Source: an uncultured Oscillospiraceae bacterium
GTDB taxonomy: Bacteria; Bacillota; Clostridia; Oscillospirales; Oscillospiraceae
Direction of reading: 5' to 3'
DNA length: 60,041 nt
Assembly: GCA_910578505.1 (NCBI GenBank)
Contig: CAJTPV010000018.1
Location: 1 to 60,041, forward strand
Shown: one piece after another, positions 32,891-41,244 of the stretch
Layout of the letters: each line of letters opens with the position of its first letter
Numbering within the stretch: position 1 is the stretch's first letter
The notes under the pieces: generated by a model
The model's database searches: none
What the model was told of the DNA's origin: nothing
The model's input: only the letters and a program-made list of their open reading frames with translations
Translations under genes and position numbers: made by a program

Positions 32891-34009
32891 TTACACCTTG
32901 CTGTCCTTTGCGATGACCATGGGATAGTTGTCGTGGCCCATCAGGGTCCGGGACTCCATGACCTCCACGTTCTTATCGGAGATGACGTGGTGCAGCACCG
33001 CGTCCCGGCTGATGACGGTATCCTGCATCAGAATGCAGTCCTTCACCTCCGCGCCCTTGGCCAAGGACACGCCCCGGAAGATGATGGAGTTCTCCACCGT
33101 GCCCTCGATGGTGCAGCCATCGGCCACCAGGCAGTTGCAGCAGGTGCCGGCGGGGTCCACATAGGTGGATGCGTCGTTGCGCTCCTTGGTGTGGATGGGC
33201 CGCTGGGGGTTGAAGACCTCCAGCCGGATGGACGGGTCCAGCAGCTCCATGCTGCGGTTGTAGTAGCCCTTCAGAGTGCGGATCTGGGCGGCGTAGCCGT
33301 CCCACACGTAGCTCTGGATGTGCAGGCTGTCCGCCTTGCCCTGGAGCACCGCGCTGCGGAAATTCACCTGGTCATGGCTCAGGCACTCGTCCACCAGGTC
33401 CAGCAGCAGCTGGGTGGACAGGATGTAGATTTCCAGGGAGCGGTGGCAGCCGGCGGGATTGTGGAGGGGATAGAGGGTCTCGGTGACCCGGCCCTGCTCG
33501 TTGAGCTTGTAGTAGGTGGAATCCGGGGGACCGTTGAGGTCGCTGGTGCAGACGGCGGTGATGTCCGCGCCGGAGTCCAGGTGGGCCTGGTACACATCCT
33601 GCAGGGGGATGTTGATGACCAAATCGCTGTCCGCCATCACCACATGGGACTGGCGGATCTCCTGCAGGTAGGAGCGCACGCTGGCCAGGGCGTCCATCTT
33701 GCCGGCAAACTCCCGCACGCCTCTGGCGCTCTGCTCATGGGAGAAGGGGGGCAGCAGGCGCAGGCCGCCGTGCATGCGGCTCAGGTCCCAGTCCTTGCCG
33801 GAGCCCAGGTGGTCCAGCAGGCTCTGGTAGTTGCCGTCCAGCACCACGCCCACGTCGGTGATGCCGGCGTTGACCATGCTGCTGAGGACAAAGTCGATGA
33901 TGCGGTAGCGCCCCGCAAAGGGGACGGAGGCGGGGACCCGGTGCAGGGTCAGCTCCCGCAGGTCGTTGTGCTTCTCATAGGAAAAGATGATTCCATGCAG
34001 GCCTTTCAT
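32891..34009 (-). CDS. glgD: GlgD, second subunit of glucose-1-phosphate adenylyltransferase
   Basis: This is a 372-residue paralogue of GlgC found in Bacillota, where it forms hetero-oligomers with GlgC and modulates its activity. The nucleotidyltransferase fold is kept (RYRIIDFVLSSMVNAGITDVGVV), but the N-terminal GGxGxRL pyrophosphorylase loop is replaced by IIFSYEKHNDLREL, as expected for a non-catalytic or weak subunit. A C-terminal left-handed beta-helix follows. Its ATG overlaps the glgC stop by four bases (ATGA), which fits co-production of the two subunits. Confidence 0.93.
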   Translation of the reverse strand: MKGLHGIIFSYEKHNDLRELTLHRVPASVPFAGRYRIIDFVLSSMVNAGITDVGVVLDGNYQSLLDHLGSGKDWDLSRMHGGLRLLPPFSHEQSARGVREFAGKMDALASVRSYLQEIRQSHVVMADSDLVINIPLQDVYQAHLDSGADITAVCTSDLNGPPDSTYYKLNEQGRVTETLYPLHNPAGCHRSLEIYILSTQLLLDLVDECLSHDQVNFRSAVLQGKADSLHIQSYVWDGYAAQIRTLKGYYNRSMELLDPSIRLEVFNPQRPIHTKERNDASTYVDPAGTCCNCLVADGCTIEGTVENSIIFRGVSLAKGAEVKDCILMQDTVISRDAVLHHVISDKNVEVMESRTLMGHDNYPMVIAKDSKV

Positions 34010-35214
34010 CTGGATACCTCCTTGTGATCACGATTCAGCATCGTATTCGGCGCGACAATCTCGCCGGCGGCCACGGCGCTGCCGGGGCCCATGACGGTGA
34101 CGCCCCACTTATCGGGGTCGCAGTTCTCCGGGCTGTCGCCCACAGTGGCGCCCGCCTCCACCTGGCAGTTCTCGCCCAGGATGGCGTAGCGCACCACAGC
34201 GCCCCGCTTGACGGTGACGCCGGGCATCAGCACGGAGTAGGAGACCTCCGCGCCCTCCTCGATCCGCGCGCCGTGGGACAGGACGGAGTTCATCACCTTG
34301 CCGTTGACCTCACAGCCCTGGGTCACCACGCTGTGCTCCACCAGGGCGGACTTGCCGATGAACGCAGGAGGCTCCGCCGGCAGGCGGGCGTAGATGGGCC
34401 AGCTGTCCTCCAGCAGGTCCAGATCGCCCCTGGACAGCATATCCATGTTGGCGTCCCAGAGGCTCTCCAGGGTGCCCACGTCCTTCCAGTAGCCCTCGAA
34501 GCGGTAGGCGATCATCTTCTCGCCTGCGCCCAGCATCATGGGGATGATGTTCTTGCCGAAGTCGTTGCTGGAGTTGGGGTTCTTCTCGTCCTCAATGAGG
34601 TACTCCCGCAGCTTCTTCCAGGAGAACACATAGATGCCCATGCTGGCCAGGTTGCTCTTGGGCTCCTTGGGCTTTTCCTGGAACTCGGTGATGTTGTCCT
34701 CACTGTCCACGGCCATGATGCCGAAGCGGGGGGCCTCCGCCCAGGGCACCTCCAGCACGGAGATGGTGCAGGCGGCGCCCGCCTTCTTGTGGGCCTCCAC
34801 CATCTTGCCGTAGTTCATCTTGTAGATGTGGTCGCCGGAGAGGATGACCACATAGTCGGGATCATACATGTCCACAAAGCCTATGTTCTGATAGATGGCG
34901 TTGGCGGTACCCTTGAACCAACTGCCCCTGTCCCCCTCCTGCATGTAGGGAGGCAGGATATGGACGCCGCCGTCCAGGCGGTCCAGGTCCCAGGGCTGGC
35001 CGGAGCCGATATAGCTGTTCAGCTCCAGGGGCTTGTACTGGGTCAGCACACCCACGGTGTCGATACCGGAGTTGGTACAGTTGGACAGAGGGAAGTCGAT
35101 GATGCGGTACTTGCCGCCGAAGGGGACGGCGGGCTTGGCCACGTCGCTGGTCAGCACGTACAGGCGGCTGCCCTGTCCACCGGCCAGCAACATTGCGATA
35201 CACTCTTTTTTCAT
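34006..35214 (-). CDS. glgC: Glucose-1-phosphate adenylyltransferase
   Basis: This 402-residue enzyme makes ADP-glucose, the committed step of bacterial glycogen synthesis. The intact catalytic loop is AMLLAGGQGSRLYVLT, followed by KPAVPFGGKYRIIDFPLSNC, and the FQEKP sugar-phosphate contact is present. The C-terminal beta-helix has the usual hexapeptide pattern. I start at MKKECIAM, since GAGG lies upstream of it and the earlier in-frame ATG has no ribosome site. Coupled to glgD. Confidence 0.94.
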   Translation of the reverse strand: MKKECIAMLLAGGQGSRLYVLTSDVAKPAVPFGGKYRIIDFPLSNCTNSGIDTVGVLTQYKPLELNSYIGSGQPWDLDRLDGGVHILPPYMQEGDRGSWFKGTANAIYQNIGFVDMYDPDYVVILSGDHIYKMNYGKMVEAHKKAGAACTISVLEVPWAEAPRFGIMAVDSEDNITEFQEKPKEPKSNLASMGIYVFSWKKLREYLIEDEKNPNSSNDFGKNIIPMMLGAGEKMIAYRFEGYWKDVGTLESLWDANMDMLSRGDLDLLEDSWPIYARLPAEPPAFIGKSALVEHSVVTQGCEVNGKVMNSVLSHGARIEEGAEVSYSVLMPGVTVKRGAVVRYAILGENCQVEAGATVGDSPENCDPDKWGVTVMGPGSAVAAGEIVAPNTMLNRDHKEVSR

Positions 35215-35238
35215 TGGTCTCTCATCCTCTTTCATTTA

Positions 35239-37389
35239 TTATTCAGCGTCGGCCTTTTTCCTTCCGCGCCTGGCGGGCTTTTTCTCCTCCACAGCCGCCT
35301 CGGCCTTAGGTTTTCTGCCCCGCTTTTTCGGCGCTTCCGGCTCCTCCGTCTTTGGCTTCCGGCCCCGCTTTTTCGGCGCTTCCGCAGCGGCGGGCAGGGC
35401 GTCGGCCTCGCGCTTGTGCGCGGCCTTTTCAGCCGCCTCGCCGGCGTCTTCGGCTGCCGCCCTCTTCTTGGGCTTGGCGCGGATCTTGCCCTGACCCTTC
35501 AGAAACACGGCGCCAAAGGGCGGGATGCGGATGGCCACGGAGGTCTCCTGACCGTGGGAGGGCTCCCAGCTGACCTTGCAGGGGGCGGCGTTGCCCACGC
35601 CGGTGCCGCCGTACTTGGCCGCGTCGCTGTTGAACACCTCCACATATTCCTTCACCGGAGGACAGCCGAACCGGTAGTCCTCATAGGTGTTGGGGCTGAA
35701 GTTGATGGCGCAGAGCATCTCGTCGCCGGCCTTGTTCCGGCGCAGGAAGACGACCACATTGTTGCTGTTGTCATCGGGCACCAGCCACTGGAAGCCCTGC
35801 CAGTCGAAGTCCACCTCCCAGAGAGTGCTCTCCTTCAGATAGAACTGGTTGATATCCTTGATATACTGGTGCAGCTGGCTGTTGGGCTCGTTCTCCAGCA
35901 GCTCCCAGTTGAGCTGGCGGTCATAGGCCCACTCCTTCTCCGTACCCAGCTCCACGCCCATAAAGCTCAGCTTCTTGCCCGGATGGGCCATGGTGTAGGC
36001 GTAGAAGCCCCGGACGCCGGCGAATTTCTGCCACGCATCCCCAGGCATCTTGCCCAGCACGGAACCCTTCATATGGACCACCTCGTCGTGGGACAGAGGC
36101 AGGATATAGTTTTCGGAAAAAGCGTAGAACATGGAGAACGTGATGTCCTTGTGGTTGCCCTGGCGGAACCAGGGGTCCATCTTCAAGTAGTGGCACATGT
36201 CGTTCATCCAGCCCATGTTCCACTTCAGGTTGAAGCCCAGCCCGCCGATGCCGTTGGGGCCGATCACGTCGGCCGGCTTTGTGACCAGGGGCCACGCGGT
36301 GGACTCCTCGGCAATCATCAGCGCATGGGGGTTGACCGTAAAGGCGGTCTTGTTCAGCGCCTGCAAAAACTCAATGGCCTCCAGATGCTCCTTGCCGCCG
36401 TGGATGTTGGGGGTCCACTCGCCGTCCCGGCGGTTATAATCCAGGTACAGCATGGAGGCCACCGCGTCCACGCGGATGCCGTCCAGGTGGTACTCCTTCA
36501 GCCAGAAGGCGGCGGAGGAGAGCAGGAAGCTCTTCACCTCAGGCCGGCCGTAGTCGAATACGCGGGTGCCCCAGGAGGCGTGCTCGCCCTTGCGCATATC
36601 GGCGTACTCATAGCAGGGGGTACCGTCAAACTCATACAGGCCGTGCTCGTCCTTGCAGAAGTGGGCGGGCACCCAGTCCAGAATGATGCCCACGCCCTGC
36701 TGGTGCATATAGTCCACAAAGAACATGAAGTCCTCCGGGGTGCCGTAGCGGCTGGTGGGCGCAAAGTAGCCGGTGCACTGGTAGCCCCAGCTGGGGTCGT
36801 AGGGGTACTCGGTGATGGGCAGCAGCTCGATGAAGTTGAAGCCCATCTCCTTCACATAGGGGGCCAGCGCCAGGGCCAGGTCCCGGTAATTGAGCACGTC
36901 CCCATTTTCATGGGTGCGCCAGGAGCCCAGATGGACCTCGTAGATGTTCAGGGGGGCGTTGTAAATGGGCTGCTTGCCCCGGGACTCCTGCCAGGGGCCG
37001 TCGTGCCACTGGAAGTCCTCCAGGCTGTAGAGCTTGCTGGCGGTGCCGGGGCGGGTCTCGGCGTGGAAGGCGTAGGGGTCGGCCTTCAGATGGGTCGCGC
37101 CGTTGGCGCCGGTGACGGCAAATTTGTAGGCGTCATAGACGTTTCCGCCGGGAATAAAGCGTTCCCAGATGCCCTGGGTGATCTTCTTCATAGGATGGGC
37201 GGACGCATCCCATGAATTGAAATCACCCACTACGGAGACGGACTGTGCCCGCGGAGCCCAGACGCGGAACATATAGCCGTCCGTTCCGTCGTGGGTGGCA
37301 GCGTGAGCGCCCATATATTCATACGCGCTTCTGGCTGTCCCCTCGTGGAAGAGGTGGGTGTTAAATTCATCTGCTTCTCTATAGAGCAT
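35239..37389 (-). CDS. glgB: 1,4-alpha-glucan branching enzyme with a basic AT-hook-like tail
   Basis: This is a 716-residue GH13 branching enzyme. An N-terminal CBM48 domain is followed by a TIM barrel with the nucleophile in DGIRVDAVASM, acid/base in IAEESTAWP and LSHDEVVH. The start is ATG 37389, five bases after GGAGG. The enzyme proper ends near residue 633. It continues as an unusual tail of about 80 residues, rich in Ala/Lys/Glu, with two KKRGRKPK motifs and one RRGRKK motif, resembling AT-hook or histone-H1-like tails. First gene of glgBCDAP. Confidence 0.94.
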   Translation of the reverse strand: MLYREADEFNTHLFHEGTARSAYEYMGAHAATHDGTDGYMFRVWAPRAQSVSVVGDFNSWDASAHPMKKITQGIWERFIPGGNVYDAYKFAVTGANGATHLKADPYAFHAETRPGTASKLYSLEDFQWHDGPWQESRGKQPIYNAPLNIYEVHLGSWRTHENGDVLNYRDLALALAPYVKEMGFNFIELLPITEYPYDPSWGYQCTGYFAPTSRYGTPEDFMFFVDYMHQQGVGIILDWVPAHFCKDEHGLYEFDGTPCYEYADMRKGEHASWGTRVFDYGRPEVKSFLLSSAAFWLKEYHLDGIRVDAVASMLYLDYNRRDGEWTPNIHGGKEHLEAIEFLQALNKTAFTVNPHALMIAEESTAWPLVTKPADVIGPNGIGGLGFNLKWNMGWMNDMCHYLKMDPWFRQGNHKDITFSMFYAFSENYILPLSHDEVVHMKGSVLGKMPGDAWQKFAGVRGFYAYTMAHPGKKLSFMGVELGTEKEWAYDRQLNWELLENEPNSQLHQYIKDINQFYLKESTLWEVDFDWQGFQWLVPDDNSNNVVVFLRRNKAGDEMLCAINFSPNTYEDYRFGCPPVKEYVEVFNSDAAKYGGTGVGNAAPCKVSWEPSHGQETSVAIRIPPFGAVFLKGQGKIRAKPKKRAAAEDAGEAAEKAAHKREADALPAAAEAPKKRGRKPKTEEPEAPKKRGRKPKAEAAVEEKKPARRGRKKADAE

Positions 37390-37450
37390 AGTATCCTCCG
37401 TTGTGTCAGCCGCGGTTTTTTCCACAAATATAACGGCTGTATTGTTTACT

Positions 37451-37480
37451 ATTATACCCCACTTATCTACCTACCGTCAA
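37451..37480 (-). promoter_or_regulatory. Promoter of the glgBCDAP operon
   Basis: A -35 TTGACG (37480-37475) and -10 TATAAT (37456-37451) have an 18-base spacer on the minus strand, about 60 bases before glgB. The spacer holds the direct repeat GTAGGTAG. Confidence 0.75.
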
Positions 37481-37650
37481 GGCAAACGAGAATTTGTTTT
37501 TATGGCAAAAACCCACAAAAAACATTGGGGAATAATGGTAATTCTGCCAACATCTCCCTGCTGACGATTGTTTTATTGGGTTATTCTTCCAGAAATGGCG
37601 CTTTTTCCTGAAAATATTCCAAAATATACCAAGGTCCTGTATATATATGC
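37481..37650. other. AT-rich intergenic stretch with no recognised feature
   Basis: Between the glg promoter and the cdaR hairpin the sequence is AT-rich. I see no gene, repeat or known RNA motif in it. Confidence 0.5.
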
Positions 37651-37688
37651 AGAAGCGGGCCGGTCCTTTGGCAGACCGGTCCGCTTCT
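37651..37688 (-). terminator. Hairpin downstream of the cdaR-like gene
   Basis: The inverted repeat AGAAGCGGGCCGGTC / GACCGGTCCGCTTCT has one mismatch. No clear T run follows on the minus strand, so termination efficiency is uncertain. Confidence 0.5.
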
Positions 37689-37748
37689 GGTATGGGGACT
37701 GTGGATAAACGGACAGCTGTCCCGCTGTGGGGGATGCCGGGGCCCGCC

Positions 37749-38840
37749 CTACGCATCGATCCCTCTGCTGGTCAGATACTTTTTCACCATCAGCGCCACC
37801 TTGAAAGTAATGGCGTCGTCGAACTCCCGCAGGTCCAGGCCGGTCAGCTTTTTGATCTTCTCCAGCCGGTAGACCAGCGTGTTGCGGTGGACGAAGAGCT
37901 TCCGGGCCGTCTCGGACACGTTCAGGTTGTTTTCGAAGAATTTGTGGATGGTGAACAGCGTCTCCTGGTCCAGGGAATCAATGGGATTTTTCTTGAACAC
38001 CTCCACCAGGAACATCTCGCACAGCGTGGTGGGCAGCTGGTAGATCAGCCGCCCGATGCCCAGGCTCTCGTAGCTGATGATATACTTTTCCGTATCAAAG
38101 ACCTTGCCCACCTCAATGGCGATCAGCGCCTCCTTGTAGCACTTGGCCAGCTCCCGCAGGTGCTGGGCCACGGTGCCGATGCCGATGACCACGTGGCCGT
38201 CTCCGCCGACCCGCAGCGTCTCCTCCAGCATGGAGGCCACCCGCTGCACCTCCTTCTCGCCGCCGTTTTCCGGCAGCTGGTGGATGAGGGCCACGTCGCT
38301 GTCCCCCACGCTGAGGACGAAATCGTTCTGGCGGTCCGGGAACAGGCCCTGCACCATGTCCATCATGGCGGAGTCGCTGTTTTCCAGCTGGCGTATGACA
38401 AACACGCTGCGCGGCACCTCCGGGGCCACATGGAGCTCCTTGGCCCGCATATAGATGTCGCTGAGCATAATGTTGTCCGAGATGATGTTTTTAATAAAGG
38501 AGCCTCTGTCGTGCTTTTCCTCGTAGTAGCTTTTCGCCCCGTTCAGCGCCACGCTGGCCATAGAACAGACCGTATAGCTGATCTCATCGTCGCCCATGGT
38601 GAACACGGCGTAATCAAAGTGGGAGCCCCAGCCGCTGAGGGCGTGGAAGGTCCTGCCGTCCAAAGCGGTAATAGCGCCGTCCGCGCGGTTGACGTGCTCC
38701 ACGTATTCCGGCCACTTGATCCCAATCAGCCCCAAATCGCTGCAGGAAATCACGGTGCCCTCCGCGTCGATCACGCCCACTACCCGGTCGGTGGCATCCT
38801 TGATTTGCAGGACCACGTTCTGAAACATCCTTCCAGACAT
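37749..38840 (-). CDS. CdaR/PucR-type transcriptional regulator
   Basis: This is a 363-residue regulator of the CdaR (sugar diacid regulator) family. An N-terminal sensor domain (QIKDATDRVVGVIDAEGTVISCSDLGLIG) precedes a GGDEF-like middle region. A C-terminal helix-turn-helix of the PucR type (NNLNVSETARKLFVHRNTLVYRLEKIKKLTG) ends the protein. It starts at ATG 38840, nine bases after GGAGGGG. It lies directly upstream of the glg operon in the same direction but has its own promoter and a hairpin between. A role in controlling glycogen or carbon storage is possible, not shown. Confidence 0.87.
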   Translation of the reverse strand: MSGRMFQNVVLQIKDATDRVVGVIDAEGTVISCSDLGLIGIKWPEYVEHVNRADGAITALDGRTFHALSGWGSHFDYAVFTMGDDEISYTVCSMASVALNGAKSYYEEKHDRGSFIKNIISDNIMLSDIYMRAKELHVAPEVPRSVFVIRQLENSDSAMMDMVQGLFPDRQNDFVLSVGDSDVALIHQLPENGGEKEVQRVASMLEETLRVGGDGHVVIGIGTVAQHLRELAKCYKEALIAIEVGKVFDTEKYIISYESLGIGRLIYQLPTTLCEMFLVEVFKKNPIDSLDQETLFTIHKFFENNLNVSETARKLFVHRNTLVYRLEKIKKLTGLDLREFDDAITFKVALMVKKYLTSRGIDA

Positions 38841-38908
38841 ATGAATTCTCCCCTCCATCGGCCAAATTTTATCCGGTGTCTTTGTACAACTTGTCAGGTT
38901 CTGTTCGT

Positions 38909-38937
38909 ATTATACTGTTTCCTTCGACATATTGCAA
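38909..38937 (-). promoter_or_regulatory. Promoter of the cdaR-like gene
   Basis: A -35 TTGCAA (38937-38932) and -10 TATAAT (38914-38909) are 17 bases apart on the minus strand. Confidence 0.75.
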
Positions 38938-39004
38938 GAGATTTTTTCTTTTTTCCACAAAAAATATTGTTCCTTTTTGGCTGATTTGTAAGTTCCTGGG
39001 TTTT

Positions 39005-39721
39005 TCAGGGAATTCCCCCTATTTTTGCAACTTCTTCGGCTGTCAAATACCGGAAACTGCCGGGAGTCAGGGCCTTGTCCAGAGCCAGCGGCCCCATGGA
39101 AAGGCGCTTCAAATACACCACCGCGGCCCCCCGGCTGGCGGTCATGCGCTTGACCTGATGGAACTTCCCCTCCCACAGGGTGATCAGCGCCTCCCGTCCG
39201 TCCCCCAGCAGCTGCAGGAGGGCCGGGCGGCACCGGGCGCCGTCCGCCAGGACGACGCCCTCTGCAAAGGCGGCGCAGTCCGCCGGGGCCAGGGGCTGGT
39301 CCAGCCGGGCATAGTAGACCTTGTCCACGTGCTTTTTGGGGGACAGGAGGCGGTGGGCCAGTTCGCCGTCGTCGGTCAGCAGCAGCAGACCCTCCGTGTC
39401 CTTGTCCAGGCGGCCCACCGGGAACAGTCCCCGCCGCCGCAGGTCCTCCGGCAGCAGGTCCAGAACGGTTTTCTGACGCTGGTCCTCGGTGGCCGTCAGC
39501 ACGCCGGCGGGCTTGTTGAGCATCACATAGGTATGGGCCTGCCAGCCCAGGTCCGCCCCGTCCACCAGGATGCGGCTGACAGACGGGTCCGCCTTCTGCT
39601 CCCCCCGCCCGGCGGGGATGCCGTCCACCAGCACCCGCCCTGCCTTGATGAGGGCCTTGGCCTCCTGCCGGGACCAGCGGCCTGTGGAGGCCAGCAGCTT
39701 GTCTATTCGCTGTGTTGCCAT
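39005..39721 (-). CDS. rsuA: RsuA-type 16S rRNA pseudouridine synthase
   Basis: This 238-residue enzyme isomerises a uridine in rRNA. An N-terminal S4 RNA-binding domain (RIDKLLASTGRWSRQEAKALIKAGRVLVDG) precedes the catalytic domain with the active Asp in VGRLDKDTEGLLLLTDDG. Length and motif fit the RsuA group (U516 of 16S rRNA); RluB-type activity on 23S cannot be excluded. GGAGG lies just before the ATG. It stands alone. Confidence 0.88.
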   Translation of the reverse strand: MATQRIDKLLASTGRWSRQEAKALIKAGRVLVDGIPAGRGEQKADPSVSRILVDGADLGWQAHTYVMLNKPAGVLTATEDQRQKTVLDLLPEDLRRRGLFPVGRLDKDTEGLLLLTDDGELAHRLLSPKKHVDKVYYARLDQPLAPADCAAFAEGVVLADGARCRPALLQLLGDGREALITLWEGKFHQVKRMTASRGAAVVYLKRLSMGPLALDKALTPGSFRYLTAEEVAKIGGIP

Positions 39722-39808
39722 CGCGGTTTCCTCCCGCTTTCGTTATTTGTCTTATCTTATAGTGTAACGGATGGGGCGGAAATGCGCAACAGGAAAATTT
39801 CCGGCGGT

Positions 39809-39837
39809 TTGACAACCCTCCGCCATGCGTCTATAAT
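39809..39837 (+). promoter_or_regulatory. Promoter of the ECF-S-like membrane protein gene
   Basis: Consensus TTGACA (39809-39814) and TATAAT (39832-39837) have a 17-base spacer, 32 bases before the start codon. Confidence 0.85.
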
Positions 39838-39869
39838 AGGCGTCATATTGATCTTGCGAGGTGTCCCCT

Positions 39870-40400
39870 ATGGCTTCCCACTCCAATTTCCGGCGGCAGA
39901 GCCGCAAAATGGCCCTGTGCGGGATGATGACGGCCCTGTCCGCCGCCGTCCTTTCCACCGGCAGTTTCATCCCCTTCGCCACCTTCGCCGGCCCCATGCT
40001 GGCGATGCTGTGCCTGCTCCCCATCCTCCACGACTGGGGGGCGAAATACGCGCTGATGGTCTATGCCGCCGCGGCGGTCCTGGCCCTGATGCTCTGCGCG
40101 GACAAGGAGCTGGCCCTGTTCTACGCCTTTCTGGGCTGGTATCCGGCGGTGCGCCCCCGGCTGGCCCCCCTCCCCCGCCCGGTCCGCATTTTGCTGAAAT
40201 GCGCCATGTTTACGCTGGCTATGGCGGTCATGTACCTGCTCATCATCTTTTTGTTCCAAATGGAGGCGGTGGCGGAGGAGTTCGCCGGGTACTCCAACCT
40301 GATGCTGGCGCTCCTGGTGGTACTGGGCAACACGTCCTTTCTGCTGCTGGACGTGCTCCTGCTGCGGATGTCTGTCCTCTATGCCCGCTGGCGGAAGTGA
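39870..40400 (+). CDS. Multi-pass membrane protein, ECF S-component-like
   Basis: This is a 176-residue protein with five or six hydrophobic helices. The opening RKMALCGMMTALSAAVLSTGSFIPF resembles the S components of energy-coupling-factor vitamin transporters, but no ligand motif is recognised. A conserved-looking segment ADKELALFYAFLGWYPAVRPRL sits in the middle. The start is ATG 39870, preceded by GAGGTG; a GTG nine bases upstream is less likely. It is followed by a second promoter and a repeat element, so it is probably monocistronic. Confidence 0.75.
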   Translation: MASHSNFRRQSRKMALCGMMTALSAAVLSTGSFIPFATFAGPMLAMLCLLPILHDWGAKYALMVYAAAAVLALMLCADKELALFYAFLGWYPAVRPRLAPLPRPVRILLKCAMFTLAMAVMYLLIIFLFQMEAVAEEFAGYSNLMLALLVVLGNTSFLLLDVLLLRMSVLYARWRK

Positions 40401-40427
40401 AGCCCCGGCGATTTTACGAATTGCAGG

Positions 40428-40456
40428 TTGAAGCAAATCACTGGCTGTGCTATAAT
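40428..40456 (+). promoter_or_regulatory. Promoter immediately before repeat copy 2
   Basis: TTGAAG (40428-40433) and TATAAT (40451-40456) are 17 bases apart. The repeat begins at the very next base, so transcripts toward the GNAT gene would start inside the repeat. Confidence 0.65.
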
Positions 40457-40642
40457 TATACGCACGAGCGAAGAAATACGCCGGAATGGGAACCCCTCAG
40501 TCACGCTTCGCGTGCCAGCTCCCCTTTCAGGGGAGCCTTTTCCCCCCTGCTCCTTTGGAAAGCCTCCCCTGAAAGGGGAGGGGGACCGCTTGCGGTGGAG
40601 GGGTCCTCCCCGTCTCAGGTAAATTTTTTGGTCGCGCGTATA
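40457..40642 (+). repeat. MITE-like multi-hairpin repeat, copy 2 (complete)
   Basis: This complete 186-base copy runs from TATACGCACGAGCG to TCGCGCGTATA. Inside are the palindromes ACGC-TTC-GCGT, CTCCCCTTTCAGGGGAG, CTCCCCTGAAAGGGGAG and CCGCTTGCGG, framed by ACCCCTC and GAGGGGT. Orientation is opposite to copies 1, 4 and 5. Confidence 0.88.
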
Positions 40643-40680
40643 GAAGGATAAATCGCGATTTGAATGTTTGGAGAAGAGAA

Positions 40681-41181
40681 ATGAATATTTCGTTATTCTC
40701 AAATCAATATCTTGTTCGCAGGATGCGTGCCGGTGATGCAGCGGAAGTATACACATTATGCTGTAAAAACAGTTTATACTATCAATACTGTCCACCGTTT
40801 GTATCAGAACAGAGCATTATAAATGATATGAATGCGCTCCCACCCAACAAGGAAATGTGCGATAAGTATTATCTGGGATTTTATGATGGGGAAAGACTGA
40901 TTGCTGTGATGGATTTCATCATGGCCTATCCGGATGAATTAACAGCTTTTATTGGATTTTTTATGACGGATGTGTCCATACAGAACACCGGAATAGGGAG
41001 CAGGATCATCAATGACCTGTGTGCTTATCTGTCCCGTATCGGGATGGCGAATGTCCGCCTTGGTTGGGTAAAGGGGAATCCTCAAGCAGAACATTTTTGG
41101 CACAAAAATGGTTTTAGAGAAACAGGAGTTACATATGATACGGAAAACTATACCGTAATTGTTGCCCAGCGAGGTTTATGA
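40681..41181 (+). CDS. GNAT-family N-acetyltransferase
   Basis: This 166-residue protein has the GNAT fold: an N-terminal VRRMRAGDAAEVYTLC, central beta strands ending IGFFMTDVSIQNTGIGSRIINDLCAYL (acetyl-CoA pyrophosphate loop Q-N-T-G-I-G-S), and a C-terminal AEHFWHKNGFRETG, typical of the family. The start is ATG 40681 with GGAGAAGAG upstream. The base composition is more AT-rich than its neighbours, so lateral acquisition is plausible. The substrate is not predictable. Its promoter is separated from the gene by repeat copy 2. Confidence 0.85.
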   Translation: MNISLFSNQYLVRRMRAGDAAEVYTLCCKNSLYYQYCPPFVSEQSIINDMNALPPNKEMCDKYYLGFYDGERLIAVMDFIMAYPDELTAFIGFFMTDVSIQNTGIGSRIINDLCAYLSRIGMANVRLGWVKGNPQAEHFWHKNGFRETGVTYDTENYTVIVAQRGL

Positions 41182-41244
41182 ATTCCAGTTTATCGGGCGG
41201 ACATCCATAACAGATGACCGCCGGTAAAAATAAGGAGCGGAGCC

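Noticed and set aside
34024..37215. A 1063-codon open frame antisense to glgC and glgB
   Set aside because: Same explanation; the sense strand carries complete, well-conserved enzymes.
38910..39815. A 301-codon frame overlapping rsuA on the same strand
   Set aside because: Gly/Ala/Arg-rich frame-shifted reading of the pseudouridine synthase; no conserved domain.
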